A stretch of DNA of 26,567 nucleotides from Bacteroidota bacterium. Lineage in GTDB: Bacteria > Bacteroidota > Bacteroidia > Cytophagales > Cyclobacteriaceae. Positions 1 to 7,133 of this stretch are shown one piece after another. Each line of letters begins with the position of its first letter. Positions within the stretch are counted from its first letter, which is position 1. The translations under genes were made by a program, and so were the position numbers. Under the pieces are notes generated by a model. That model searched no databases and was not told the origin of the DNA. It worked only from the letters and a program-made list of their open reading frames with translations. Where the stretch lies: contig JAEZBX010000137.1 of assembly GCA_023412765.1 (NCBI GenBank), positions 1 to 26,567 on the forward strand. The letters are read 5' to 3'.

Positions 1-143
1 TATACATATTGTCCGCCTGCAAGATTGGTGACCTGGCCCTCAATAACAGTACGCGACTCACCCTGAGTAACGTCTAACACCACCGGTTCATCGCACGACC
101 AGAACACTACCGAAGCAAATATTATAGCAATTAACTTTTTCAT
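1..143 (-). CDS. DUF4249-like outer-membrane lipoprotein (N-terminal part, runs off the window)
   Basis: Only the first 47 codons lie in the window. They begin with MKKLIAIIFASVVFWSC, a signal peptide with a lipobox ending at Cys17, followed by DEP and then a segment containing VIEGQVTN. That is how DUF4249 lipoproteins of Bacteroidetes begin: a lipid anchor followed by the first beta strands. The ATG lies 5 bases after the stop codon of the TonB-dependent receptor upstream on the same strand, and DUF4249 genes are typically found directly behind receptors of this type. By position it is probably the surface or periplasmic partner of that receptor. The rest of the protein and its substrate cannot be seen. 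The lipoprotein call is secure; the family call rests on a short segment plus context. Confidence 0.75.
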   Translation of the reverse strand, partial: MKKLIAIIFASVVFWSCDEPVVLDVTQGESRTVIEGQVTNLAGGQYV

Positions 144-148
144 TTCTG

Positions 149-2500
149 TCAAAATTTGAAATTATATGTTATAGAGGGCAAGATTGGAAACAGGTAAATG
201 AGCCGCGCTTCCTTTGTGCTTCCATCTCCAATAATATCGCCATCGTCATTTTTTGTAATTCTAGTGTAAATGGTAAACGGATTTTTTCGGTTGTAAGCGT
301 TGTACACAGAAAAGACCCACTGCCCTTTCCATCTGCGATTAGGATTTTTGTTTGGTGTGTAGGTCGCTGAAAGGTCTAACCGATGGAAAGTCGGTAGCCT
401 GTAGCCGTTCCGTTCGGTGATTACATCGGGGTGATAGTTCTGATACTCGAACTTTCCCGTAGGCAACGTGATGGGGCGTCCAGTACTATATGTAAAAGTT
501 GCTCCGAATGTCCACTTGGGATTCATATCGTACGCAGCCTGAATATTCACAACATGACGCCGGTCGTAGTTTGCAACAAAGGGCTTATCGAGATTAACAC
601 CGGGAATTTTGCGCATAGCCTTCGATAACGTGTAGCCTACTGCTCCGGTAAGTTTACCTCGCGTTTTGCTTAACATCAACTCAACTCCATATGACCACGC
701 CTTGCCCTGGCGAAATTCTGTTGAAAGATCCTGGTTGAAGAAAATTGATGCGTTGTCGGCAAAATCAGTTACGTTCTGGATGTCTTTGTAATAAGCTTCT
801 GCAGAGAACTCATACATGTTGTCCCTAAAGTTCCGGAAATAACCGATTGCAACCTGGTCAGCTAGTTGGGGTTCGAGATAATATCCGCTCGGGTTCCAGG
901 TATTGAAGGGAACAGGAACAGTCCCAGCGGCTATCAGGTGTGTGTTTTGCACCATCCGATTGTAGGAAAGTTTGAGTGATTGTCCTTCGCCGAGGAGATA
1001 ACGAATGGCTGCACGCGGCTCTATATTCACGAACTTTTTGATATTCTTCCAGGCGCCGTAGTGCACTGTATCCGTGCGGATGATGTTGGTATTGTCCCGG
1101 GGATCTTCATACAAATAGACATCACTTTCTCCTACATTCTGGAATAAGGATAGGCGGAATCCATAGTCGAGTGTAATTTTTTCGCTAAGGCGGTGTTGGT
1201 TGCTCAAGTACAATGCGTGATCAATTGCATACATATGCTGCATCTCTACTTCCGAAAAAATCGACCCCGTAGAGTTTGGTGTGATACGGCCTGGAGAAAA
1301 GCGCCGACCCGTAATATGATAACCAAATGTCAGCTCGTGGTTGGCATTTATAAAGTAAGAGAGATCATTCTTTACGCTAAGCTCTTGCAGGCTTGATAGC
1401 CACCTGAATCCTTCGACAGCATCGTCCAATTCAAGTTTGTAATCGAAATTGCTGAGAATGACAGAAGTATTAGAGAACAACCGGTCGTTGAACAGGTGAT
1501 TCCACCGTAAAGTACCTGTCATGTTTCCCCACGCAAATCCAAATGTATCTGAGAATTTAAATACGTCGCGGCCGGCGTAGAAAGCCGCAAAGAACCGGTT
1601 CTTGTTATTAGTCCTCCAGTTGACTTTAGCGTTTACATCATAAAAGTGAACAAGGTTGTCCTCGTTTGCCGCCTTCAAGAATAAATCGATGTAAGACCTG
1701 CGGGCTGAAAAAATGAAAGAACTTTTTTCTTTGACTAAAGGTCCTTCTACCATTACGCGGCTGGCCATTGACCCGATTCCTCCTGCCGCAGCAAAATTTT
1801 TGTTGTTACCGTCTTTGGTTCTAACTTCCAGGATAGACGACAACCTTCCACCAAATCGCGCGGGGATACCACCTTTGTAAAGTTCCGAATCCTTTATAAC
1901 ATCTGCATTGAAAACGGAGAAAAGTCCGAAAAGGTGAGACGGATCATATATCGGAGCTTCATCATTTAATATCAGATTCTGGTCAGCACTTCCACCCCTA
2001 ACGTAGAAGCTAGACGTCCCTTCGCCAGCGGTGATCACGCCAGGAAGCATTTGAATATTTTTAATGATATCGGTTTCCCCAAACAGCGCCGGAAGCTTTC
2101 TCACCTGGGTGAGGTCCAACGTGTTCTTGCTCATTTGTAATGAAACCACGTTCTCGTCTATGCGCTTGTCGGTCACTACCACTTCCTGGATTACCGTCGC
2201 TTCCGATTGCATCGACACGTTGAACGAAATATTTCCTGTAAGTTCCTTCGTAACCGATTGAAATTTGTAACCGAGGTAACTGAACTGAATTTCGTATGTT
2301 CCTCGCGGGATCGTTATCGAGTAAAAGCCGTATGCATTTGTAACCGCTCCCGCTTTAAGTTCCGGGATGTAAACCGCGACCCCAATCAACTCTTCGCCGT
2401 TGTCGGCATCTCTCACATAACCATTCAACGTCGCTTTATCCTGAGATACCGCTATAATCGAACCTGATAAAAATAAAACCACTAATAAATTTCTAACCAT
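149..2500 (-). CDS. TonB-dependent outer-membrane receptor with N-terminal carboxypeptidase-regulatory-like domain
   Basis: From the ATG at 2500 the product is 783 residues. It has a signal peptide (MVRNLLVVLFLSGSIIAVSQ), then a carboxypeptidase-regulatory-like beta sandwich at about 20-110 (NGYVRDADNGEELIGVAVY; GFYSITIPRGTYEIQFSYLG). A plug domain follows at about 115-225 (IIKNIQMLPGV, SSFYVRGGSADQNLILND, PARFGGRLSSILEVRTKDG), and then a 22-strand-type barrel ending in Asn-Phe-Lys-Phe, an outer-membrane C-terminus. It is expected to take up a ligand across the outer membrane with energy from TonB-ExbBD. The ligand is not identifiable; no SusD gene adjoins it, so it is not a standard glycan SusCD pair. 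A TTG at 2527 would add nine residues in front of the signal peptide, so I prefer the ATG at 2500. The DUF4249 lipoprotein follows after 5 bases, so the two are probably one operon. Confidence 0.93.
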   Translation of the reverse strand: MVRNLLVVLFLSGSIIAVSQDKATLNGYVRDADNGEELIGVAVYIPELKAGAVTNAYGFYSITIPRGTYEIQFSYLGYKFQSVTKELTGNISFNVSMQSEATVIQEVVVTDKRIDENVVSLQMSKNTLDLTQVRKLPALFGETDIIKNIQMLPGVITAGEGTSSFYVRGGSADQNLILNDEAPIYDPSHLFGLFSVFNADVIKDSELYKGGIPARFGGRLSSILEVRTKDGNNKNFAAAGGIGSMASRVMVEGPLVKEKSSFIFSARRSYIDLFLKAANEDNLVHFYDVNAKVNWRTNNKNRFFAAFYAGRDVFKFSDTFGFAWGNMTGTLRWNHLFNDRLFSNTSVILSNFDYKLELDDAVEGFRWLSSLQELSVKNDLSYFINANHELTFGYHITGRRFSPGRITPNSTGSIFSEVEMQHMYAIDHALYLSNQHRLSEKITLDYGFRLSLFQNVGESDVYLYEDPRDNTNIIRTDTVHYGAWKNIKKFVNIEPRAAIRYLLGEGQSLKLSYNRMVQNTHLIAAGTVPVPFNTWNPSGYYLEPQLADQVAIGYFRNFRDNMYEFSAEAYYKDIQNVTDFADNASIFFNQDLSTEFRQGKAWSYGVELMLSKTRGKLTGAVGYTLSKAMRKIPGVNLDKPFVANYDRRHVVNIQAAYDMNPKWTFGATFTYSTGRPITLPTGKFEYQNYHPDVITERNGYRLPTFHRLDLSATYTPNKNPNRRWKGQWVFSVYNAYNRKNPFTIYTRITKNDDGDIIGDGSTKEARLIYLFPILPSITYNFKF

Positions 2501-2613
2501 TACCCGCCAAATTTTTACATGAGACAATCACTTATTCATTCACCCCTATTGTAATCCAAAATTTTCTTGCGAATGAGTGACCGATGTAGTGGACGGATTT
2601 ATGACCAAATGGT

Positions 2614-2621
2614 TACCTTCG
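2614..2621 (+). promoter_or_regulatory. possible -7 box for the 40-codon ORF
   Basis: TACCTTCG matches the Bacteroidetes -7 consensus TAnnTTTG at all but one position and lies 19 bases before the ATG at 2641. No convincing -33 TTTG is visible upstream, so the call is weak. Confidence 0.3.
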
Positions 2622-2640
2622 CGGCATTAATTTGTGATTA

Positions 2641-2763
2641 ATGTTCAAAAGTTTTAAGAGGCTATACAAAGAATACAGGCCCTACGTTCGGGTAGATTTG
2701 ATAATGTATGCGGTACTGATCCTTGCGATTATCTTATATTTTATCTTCAGCCTGGTCATATAA
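2641..2763 (+). CDS. 40-residue single-span membrane protein
   Basis: The frame from the ATG at 2641 to the TAA at 2761-2763 encodes 40 residues. A basic, amphipathic head (MFKSFKRLYKEYRPYVRVDL) is followed by one hydrophobic span of about 19 residues (MYAVLILAIILYFIFSLVI) that runs to the C-terminus. The design is that of a small inner-membrane protein with a positively charged cytoplasmic N-terminus. A near-consensus -7 box lies just upstream and a hairpin follows within a few bases. I do not recognise the family and assign no function. The charge/hydrophobicity split and the neat flanking signals argue for a real gene, but at 40 codons chance cannot be excluded. Confidence 0.55.
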   Translation: MFKSFKRLYKEYRPYVRVDLIMYAVLILAIILYFIFSLVI

Positions 2764-2797
2764 AAAAAGCCATTATCAAGGCGGTGATAACGGCTTT
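2764..2797 (-). terminator. intrinsic terminator, best on the minus strand
   Basis: A 13-base-pair stem with one mismatch (arms 2766-2778 and 2785-2797, loop AGGCGG) reads on the minus strand as AAAGCC...GGCTTT followed by more T, giving seven T in a row (2762-2768). That is a proper minus-strand intrinsic terminator and fits the end of the two tiny minus-strand genes at 2844-3116. On the plus strand it follows the 40-codon ORF, but the T tract there is only three bases. Confidence 0.75.
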
Positions 2798-2819
2798 ACT
2801 CGGATCGAAATATGGATGT

Positions 2820-2833
2820 TAATTCCTTATTCC
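2820..2833. repeat. two heptamer units of the GGWATAR type
   Basis: Read on the minus strand, this stretch gives GGAATAA followed by GGAATTA. It is a short occurrence of the same 7-base unit that forms longer arrays at 5436-5464 and 23373-23450. It lies between the 26-codon ORF and its terminator. Confidence 0.4.
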
Positions 2834-2843
2834 TTCCAATATC

Positions 2844-2924
2844 TTAGTAGTTCAGTTGTGCTGCCAAATTCAACAGACCATAGGTCAGCACCATTGAAAT
2901 AGCAATCCTCAACAAGGTTTTCAT
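2844..2924 (-). CDS. 26-residue hydrophobic peptide
   Basis: ATG at 2924, TAA at 2846-2844. The peptide begins MKTLLRIAISMVLTYG and ends in NLAAQLNY. It has a basic start and one hydrophobic stretch of about 17 residues, like a short membrane peptide or a bare signal peptide. It begins 15 bases after the stop of the 58-codon ORF upstream on the same strand and is followed by an intrinsic terminator at 2764-2797, so the two look like a short transcription unit. No family is recognised and no function is assigned. The support is positional: a start, a stop and a terminator in a sensible order. Confidence 0.45.
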   Translation of the reverse strand: MKTLLRIAISMVLTYGLLNLAAQLNY

Positions 2925-2939
2925 ACGAGGTGTTAAACG

Positions 2940-3116
2940 TTAGAAGGTTTTCAAAATTTTCATCAGATCAAATATTTCTTGCCGGCTTTTCCCGATCCTT
3001 TGATAAAGCAGGCCATCGGCGCCATTTTCCTTTGTTACATCTTCCATAGCAAATGGACGTGAGCTTTTGAAATTCGTTGCATTCTTTGCTTCATTTTTTT
3101 TGAAAAGGCGTTTCAT
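2940..3116 (-). CDS. 58-residue hypothetical cytoplasmic protein
   Basis: From the ATG at 3116 to the TAA at 2942-2940 the frame encodes 58 residues. The start is MKRLFKKNEAKNATNF, the middle is acidic (AMEDVTKENGADG) and the end is a predicted helix (SRQEIFDLMKILKTF). It has no signal peptide and no membrane span. It lies 15 bases upstream of the 26-codon ORF and the pair ends at a good minus-strand terminator. A dyad at 3203-3224 lies about 90 bases upstream of the start. I do not recognise the family. A basic N-terminus followed by an amphipathic C-terminal helix would fit a small regulator or adaptor, but that is speculation. Confidence 0.5.
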   Translation of the reverse strand: MKRLFKKNEAKNATNFKSSRPFAMEDVTKENGADGLLYQRIGKSRQEIFDLMKILKTF

Positions 3117-3202
3117 AAGCGGTGTTCTTAGGTTTAACGATTTGTTTGGTCCTAAGTCGCTGGAAATAATAATGCCTAACGTATCGCTATCTTGGATAAC
3201 TT

Positions 3203-3224
3203 ACATTGTCTTGATAGTCAATAT
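3203..3224. promoter_or_regulatory. imperfect 22-base dyad, possible operator
   Basis: The segment is ACATTGTCT - TGAT - AGTCAATAT. The two 9-base arms pair at seven of nine positions (pattern A.ATTG.CT / AG.CAAT.T) around a 4-base centre. It lies in the 259-base gap upstream of the tiny-gene unit on the minus strand, where a repressor site would be expected. The regulator is unknown. Confidence 0.3.
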
Positions 3225-3322
3225 CTTATAAAGAACTTAATTGGAGAGAATGAAATACAAAGTGGATAAATTTCCACAGTGGTGAGGACAACCTCTCGGT
3301 TTTGTGGAATATACTTAAATAA

Positions 3323-3350
3323 AAAAACCTGGATCTCCAGGTTTTTGTTT
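3323..3350 (-). terminator. bidirectional intrinsic terminator
   Basis: Near-perfect palindrome with arms AAAAACCTGGA (3323-3333) and TCCAGGTTTTT (3336-3346), flanked by an A run on one side and T-rich sequence on the other. It can end transcription in either direction. It lies 26 bases beyond the stop codon of the minus-strand gene at 3376-3561, which it most likely serves. Confidence 0.85.
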
Positions 3351-3375
3351 TGAAAGCCAAATAAAAATAATCGCG

Positions 3376-3561
3376 CTAGATGCCCGCCCGTTTCGCGTGG
3401 CGTTGCTGAATCACACGCGACTTCAATTCCATTTCTTCGTCGCTGATTTTAGGAAACAATACTTTCGCAAGCTTAATGGCAATTACCACAAAGGCTGCGT
3501 AAGCCAACAAAAAAGACAAAATGATAATAAATAGGTCCATAGGTTTGTTGTTCGTTTCCAT
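3376..3561 (-). CDS. 61-residue single-span membrane protein
   Basis: The product starts METNNKPM and has one hydrophobic span at about residues 9-34 (DLFIIILSFLLAYAAFVVIA), then a charged cytoplasmic-type tail (PKISDEEMELKSRVIQQRH). The short hydrophilic head, single anchor and basic/acidic tail resemble many unnamed small membrane proteins of Bacteroidetes. An internal ATG at 3540 (MDLFII) is an alternative start and would leave 54 residues. A strong terminator follows within 30 bases, so it is probably a one-gene transcript. Function unknown. Confidence 0.7.
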   Translation of the reverse strand: METNNKPMDLFIIILSFLLAYAAFVVIAIKLAKVLFPKISDEEMELKSRVIQQRHAKRAGI

Positions 3562-3773
3562 TGAATAGAAAATATGGTGCCATCAACCGGGTCTCAGCAT
3601 TAAGACGCCCAAACGAGCTTTATTCCATGATTATGTATTGCTATCGTGGACCGTGTACCCCATAATTGTTTCTATTTAGGATTTATGGGCCGTTTTCAGT
3701 GCCAAATCGGGAAAGCACCCCCATACAGGCTGGATTTGACGGCGGCAAAAAATCATCGATATTTCAAACCTTG

Positions 3774-4781
3774 ATGTTGAAGATCGACAGCCATACCCAC
3801 ATACTACCGCGAAAGCTTCCGAACTGGAGTGATAAGTTCGGTTACGGTGACTTTATCTACCTTCAACATCATAAGAAGGGATATGCTAAAATGATGCGGG
3901 GAAATCAGTTCTTCCGAGAAATCCGCGAGAATGCATGGAATCCCGAAATACGAATAAAAGAATATGAAAAATTCGGGACACAGGTTCAGGTCGTGTGTAC
4001 CATACCTGTGATGTTTTCATATTGGGCCAAAGCTTTTGATTGTCTCGAGCTTTCAAAGTTTCTCAACGACCACATTGCTGAGCTTGTGGCCAAGTACCCC
4101 AAAAACTATTTAGGCCTTGCCACCATCCCAATGCAGGATACTGAGCTTGCCATTCAGGAGCTGGAACGCGCAAAGGCCGCAGGTTTGCATGGGATTCAGA
4201 TCGGTTCAAATGTTAATGAGTTGAATCTTAACGAGGAGCGCTTTTTTCCGGTTTTCGAAGCTTGCGAACGAGAGAACATGGCTGTGCTGGTTCATCCATG
4301 GAATATGATGGGCCAAAATCAAATGCAGCGCTACTGGCTGCCGTGGTTAGTTGGTATGCCAGCTGAAACTTCGCGGGCGATCTGTTCCATGATCTTTGGT
4401 GGAGTATTTGAGAGACTTCCAGGGTTACGGGTTAATTTTGCGCATGCGGGTGGATCCTTTCTTGCTACCATCGGACGAATAAAACAAGGATTTGATTGCC
4501 GGCCTGACCTGGTGGCAATTGATAATCCGATTGATCCGAAGAAGTATTTGGGCAGATTTTGGGTTGACAGTATTACACATGATGCACTAATGCTAGAGTA
4601 TGTTTTAAAACTCCAGGGATCTAAGAGGGTCACGCTGGGATCTGACTATCCTTTTCCTCTAGGTGATTTAGAAATAGGAAAATTCATCGAGGACATGGAT
4701 ATCGATCCTGCTATCAAAGAAGATATATTTCACAATGCATCGCTCGAATGGCTGGGATTAACGAAAGAACGATTTAACTGA
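3774..4781 (+). CDS. 2-amino-3-carboxymuconate-6-semialdehyde decarboxylase (ACMSD)
   Basis: The 335-residue product is a zinc amidohydrolase-type decarboxylase. In the kynurenine route of tryptophan catabolism this enzyme turns ACMS into 2-aminomuconate semialdehyde and diverts it from quinolinate and NAD. The signature residues are all present with the family's spacing: SHTH (His7, His9), LVHPW (His174), FAHAGG (His224) and GSDYPFPLG (Asp291). Arg51 in RENAWNPE lies where the substrate-binding arginine is found. Long blocks such as VGMPAETS and PKKYLG also match ACMSD closely. The reading frame is open back to a TTG at 3666, but the enzyme naturally begins at MLKIDSHTH, so I place the start at 3774. 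Its stop overlaps the next ATG by one base (TGATG), so the two are coupled. No other kynurenine gene is in the window. Confidence 0.93.
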   Translation: MLKIDSHTHILPRKLPNWSDKFGYGDFIYLQHHKKGYAKMMRGNQFFREIRENAWNPEIRIKEYEKFGTQVQVVCTIPVMFSYWAKAFDCLELSKFLNDHIAELVAKYPKNYLGLATIPMQDTELAIQELERAKAAGLHGIQIGSNVNELNLNEERFFPVFEACERENMAVLVHPWNMMGQNQMQRYWLPWLVGMPAETSRAICSMIFGGVFERLPGLRVNFAHAGGSFLATIGRIKQGFDCRPDLVAIDNPIDPKKYLGRFWVDSITHDALMLEYVLKLQGSKRVTLGSDYPFPLGDLEIGKFIEDMDIDPAIKEDIFHNASLEWLGLTKERFN

Positions 4782-5395
4782 TGAAGCTGACAATTTTTAT
4801 CATACTGTTTTCTTGTTTTGTTAATGGAGTCTTCGCTCAACGAACGAAGGTGGAAGAGTTCAAAATGCAGCAAGAGCAAATGAAAAAAACTGAGCTTCTC
4901 CGACAGCTTGACTCTGGTGTGTACTTCATGGATATCGGGGAGCATGTTACAGCGGATACAAAATTTCGTTATGTGCTTGAGAACATCAAAAGTGTTCCTT
5001 CTGATCTGACCTTTTATTTTGGAAAAAATTCTTACTACCTGGAAAAATACAAGCAGACCATTGACTGGCTTACAAAATACATTCAACTGAAGGGAACTAA
5101 TGGGCAATATTCAAAAGAGGCCGCTAGTCTTTTGAAGAGTGCCGAGACAGAATACCTGAAAGAGAAAGCCAATGAGATTCAAAAAACAGGTGAGGTCTTG
5201 TCCGTGAATTATGATATTGATTGCGGCCCTTCGGGAAAAGTTATTTGTCCCGTATGCAAGGGAGATCACGTGCTTGTAAAAAAAGGTGCATTCGGTTCCG
5301 AATACACAACTTGTCCCTATTGCAATACACATGGACTTCTCACATGCGAACAATATAATTTGCTGCTGCGGGGCGAATTGCAGAAGGTTAATTAG
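4781..5395 (+). CDS. secreted protein with helical repeat-like middle and C-terminal zinc ribbon
   Basis: This 204-residue product has a signal peptide (cleavage likely after VFAQ, about residue 20). A helical region at 25-135 resembles TPR-type repeats (GVYFMDIGEHVTADTKFRYVL; FYFGKNSYYLEKYKQTIDWL). At the C-terminus is a cysteine motif with CPVC at 156-159 and CPYC at 178-181, flanked by Cys148 and Cys189. The CxxCxG...CxxC layout recalls the DnaJ cysteine-rich domain or a rubredoxin-like zinc ribbon. Such motifs are unusual in an exported protein, because the periplasm is oxidising. It is translationally coupled to ACMSD, but nothing in it suggests tryptophan metabolism. I do not recognise a named family. 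Export is well supported; zinc binding is inferred from spacing. Confidence 0.8.
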   Translation: MKLTIFIILFSCFVNGVFAQRTKVEEFKMQQEQMKKTELLRQLDSGVYFMDIGEHVTADTKFRYVLENIKSVPSDLTFYFGKNSYYLEKYKQTIDWLTKYIQLKGTNGQYSKEAASLLKSAETEYLKEKANEIQKTGEVLSVNYDIDCGPSGKVICPVCKGDHVLVKKGAFGSEYTTCPYCNTHGLLTCEQYNLLLRGELQKVN

Positions 5396-5435
5396 TACTG
5401 CATGTGATTCTCGGTGCTATTCTTTTTAAGTCAAA

Positions 5436-5464
5436 GGAATAGGGAATAAGGAATAAGGGATAGG
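5436..5464. repeat. tandem heptamer array GGAATAR
   Basis: Four consecutive 7-base units can be read: GGAATAG, GGAATAA, GGAATAA and GGGATAG, followed by a G run. The array lies in the gap between the zinc-ribbon gene and trhO. It is the same class of repeat as the GGTATAR array at 23373-23403. Confidence 0.7.
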
Positions 5465-5546
5465 GGGCGTGCGTTCAGGAACTTTCTTTGAATTTTTATT
5501 TTTTTCTTATACAATTAACCTTTTAAATCAAGACAGAGGCGATAGC

Positions 5547-6596
5547 ATGGCTTTATACAATAGAATTAACGGAAAGATACTGAAGGAAAGACTTGTGCTT
5601 TCTCCATCAAACAGAACTACAATATCGTTCTACAAATATCATCATATTCTCAGCCCCAAGGATTTTAGAGACGAGCTGTACAAGAACCTTGAAACGTTGA
5701 GTGTACTGGGAAGAATTTACGTTGCCTCCGAAGGTATTAATGCTCAGATCAGCGTGCCTGAAAAACAACTCGAGCAATTCAGAGATTACATCTACAGCAT
5801 TCCATTCCTGAATGGAGTGCGGTTAAATCTGGCAGTTCAGGATAATGGAAAATCTTTTTTCAAATTAAAGATCCTCGTTCGTAAAAAGATAGTAGCCGAT
5901 GGGTTGGATGACTCCACTTTCAACGTAACGAATACTGGTATTCATGTCAATGCAAGAGAATTCAACAAACTCGCAGATGATGAGAACACGATCATCGTAG
6001 ACATGCGTAACCATTACGAAAGCGAGGTTGGGCATTTTAAAAACGCCATATGCCCCAACGTTGATACGTTCCGGGAGGAACTGACGGTTGTTGAAGACAT
6101 CATGAAAGATCAAAAGGATAAAAATCTTTTAATGTATTGCACCGGCGGGATTCGATGTGAAAAGGCAAGTGCATGGATGAAACATATCGGCTTCAAGAAT
6201 GTTTTTCAACTAGACGGCGGCATTATAGAATACGCTCGCCAATCACGGGAGCAGGGAATCGAGAATAAATTCATAGGAAAGAATTTTGTATTTGATGAAC
6301 GTCTCGGTGAGCGCATAACAGATGATATCATTGCCGTTTGCCATCAGTGCGGCCAACCTTGCGATGACCATACCAATTGTAAAAATGATGGTTGTCATTT
6401 GTTGTTTATACAATGCGAGGCATGCAAAGAAAAATTTGATGGGTGTTGTTCCATTGAATGTAAGGAAGTAATTGCATTGCCTCCTGAAAAACAAAAAGAG
6501 ATAAGAAGAGGAATCAATAAAGGAAGACAAGTATTTAAAAAAGGGCGATCAGAAAACATTCGGTTTTCAGGGCCGTCGAAAAAACATTCTGCATGA
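5547..6596 (+). CDS. trhO: tRNA uridine(34) hydroxylase, rhodanese family
   Basis: The 349-residue product matches TrhO (formerly YceA), which hydroxylates U34 of certain tRNAs to 5-hydroxyuridine, the precursor of mo5U/cmo5U. In order it has: an N-terminal ferredoxin-like domain (TTISFYKY, SEGINAQISVP, 25-120); a rhodanese domain (VDMRNHYESEVGHF, then YCTGGIRCEK with catalytic Cys198, and DGGIIEYAR); and a cysteine-rich C-terminal region (CHQCGQPCDDHTNCKNDGC, then CEAC and CCSIEC) that probably binds zinc. The length equals that of the E. coli enzyme (about 350). The frame is open back to a GTG at 5469, but the family begins at M-LYNRI, so I use the ATG at 5547. It overlaps mogA by four bases (ATGA), so the two are probably translated together. 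Confidence 0.96.
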   Translation: MALYNRINGKILKERLVLSPSNRTTISFYKYHHILSPKDFRDELYKNLETLSVLGRIYVASEGINAQISVPEKQLEQFRDYIYSIPFLNGVRLNLAVQDNGKSFFKLKILVRKKIVADGLDDSTFNVTNTGIHVNAREFNKLADDENTIIVDMRNHYESEVGHFKNAICPNVDTFREELTVVEDIMKDQKDKNLLMYCTGGIRCEKASAWMKHIGFKNVFQLDGGIIEYARQSREQGIENKFIGKNFVFDERLGERITDDIIAVCHQCGQPCDDHTNCKNDGCHLLFIQCEACKEKFDGCCSIECKEVIALPPEKQKEIRRGINKGRQVFKKGRSENIRFSGPSKKHSA

Positions 6597-7123
6597 CAAT
6601 TCGCATTGGTATTATCAACGTATCTGATCGGGCCAGCAAGGGCATTTACGAAGATATTCCAGGCAAGGCAATTGTTGAAGTTCTGACAGAATACATAAAA
6701 GGTCCATGGGAAAAGGAATACGAGGTGATTCCTGACGAACAACCATTGATCGAACAAACATTAATTGACATGGCTGATAACCGAAAATGCTGCCTGATTG
6801 TGACTTCTGGTGGCACAGGTCCTGCAGTTCGGGATGTTACTCCCGAGGCCACAGAAGCGGTTTGTCAGAAAATTCTCCCTGGTTTTGGGGAGTTGATGCG
6901 CGCAAAAAGTCTTACATACGTACCCACAGCCATTCTTTCGCGCCAGACAGCCGGCATACGCAACCAATCTTTAATTGTAAATTTGCCAGGGAAGCCAAAA
7001 TCTATCCGACAGTGTTTAGAGGTAGTCTTTCCGGCGATTCCATATTGCATTGATCTGCTGGGAGGACCATTTATCGAAAGCAATGACGAATTCATAAGGG
7101 TTTTTAGGCCTCAATCCGTATAA
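6593..7123 (+). CDS. mogA: molybdopterin adenylyltransferase (MogA/MoaB family)
   Basis: This 176-residue protein adenylates molybdopterin with ATP before molybdenum insertion, in molybdenum cofactor synthesis. The family hallmarks are visible: IGIINVSDRAS at the N-terminus, the MPT-binding loop TSGGTG at 71-76, RDVTPEAT just after it, and NLPGKPKSIRQCL near the C-terminus. The length is somewhat below that of E. coli MogA (195) and close to MoaB/Cnx1G-type proteins, so MoaB is a possible alternative name. It begins inside the trhO stop codon (ATGA overlap), and the M23 peptidase gene follows after 10 bases. No other molybdenum-cofactor gene is in the window. Confidence 0.9.
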   Translation: MTIRIGIINVSDRASKGIYEDIPGKAIVEVLTEYIKGPWEKEYEVIPDEQPLIEQTLIDMADNRKCCLIVTSGGTGPAVRDVTPEATEAVCQKILPGFGELMRAKSLTYVPTAILSRQTAGIRNQSLIVNLPGKPKSIRQCLEVVFPAIPYCIDLLGGPFIESNDEFIRVFRPQSV

Positions 7124-7133
7124 TTATTAGTCT

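Noticed and set aside
3250..3285. 11-codon plus-strand ORF with a good Shine-Dalgarno (GGAGAG), starting MKYKVDKF
   Set aside because: Too short to separate from chance; no known leader-peptide logic and no gene follows on the plus strand before the terminator.
3666..3773. 36-residue N-terminal extension of ACMSD from a TTG
   Set aside because: The enzyme family starts a few residues before the SHTH motif; the extension has no homologous counterpart.
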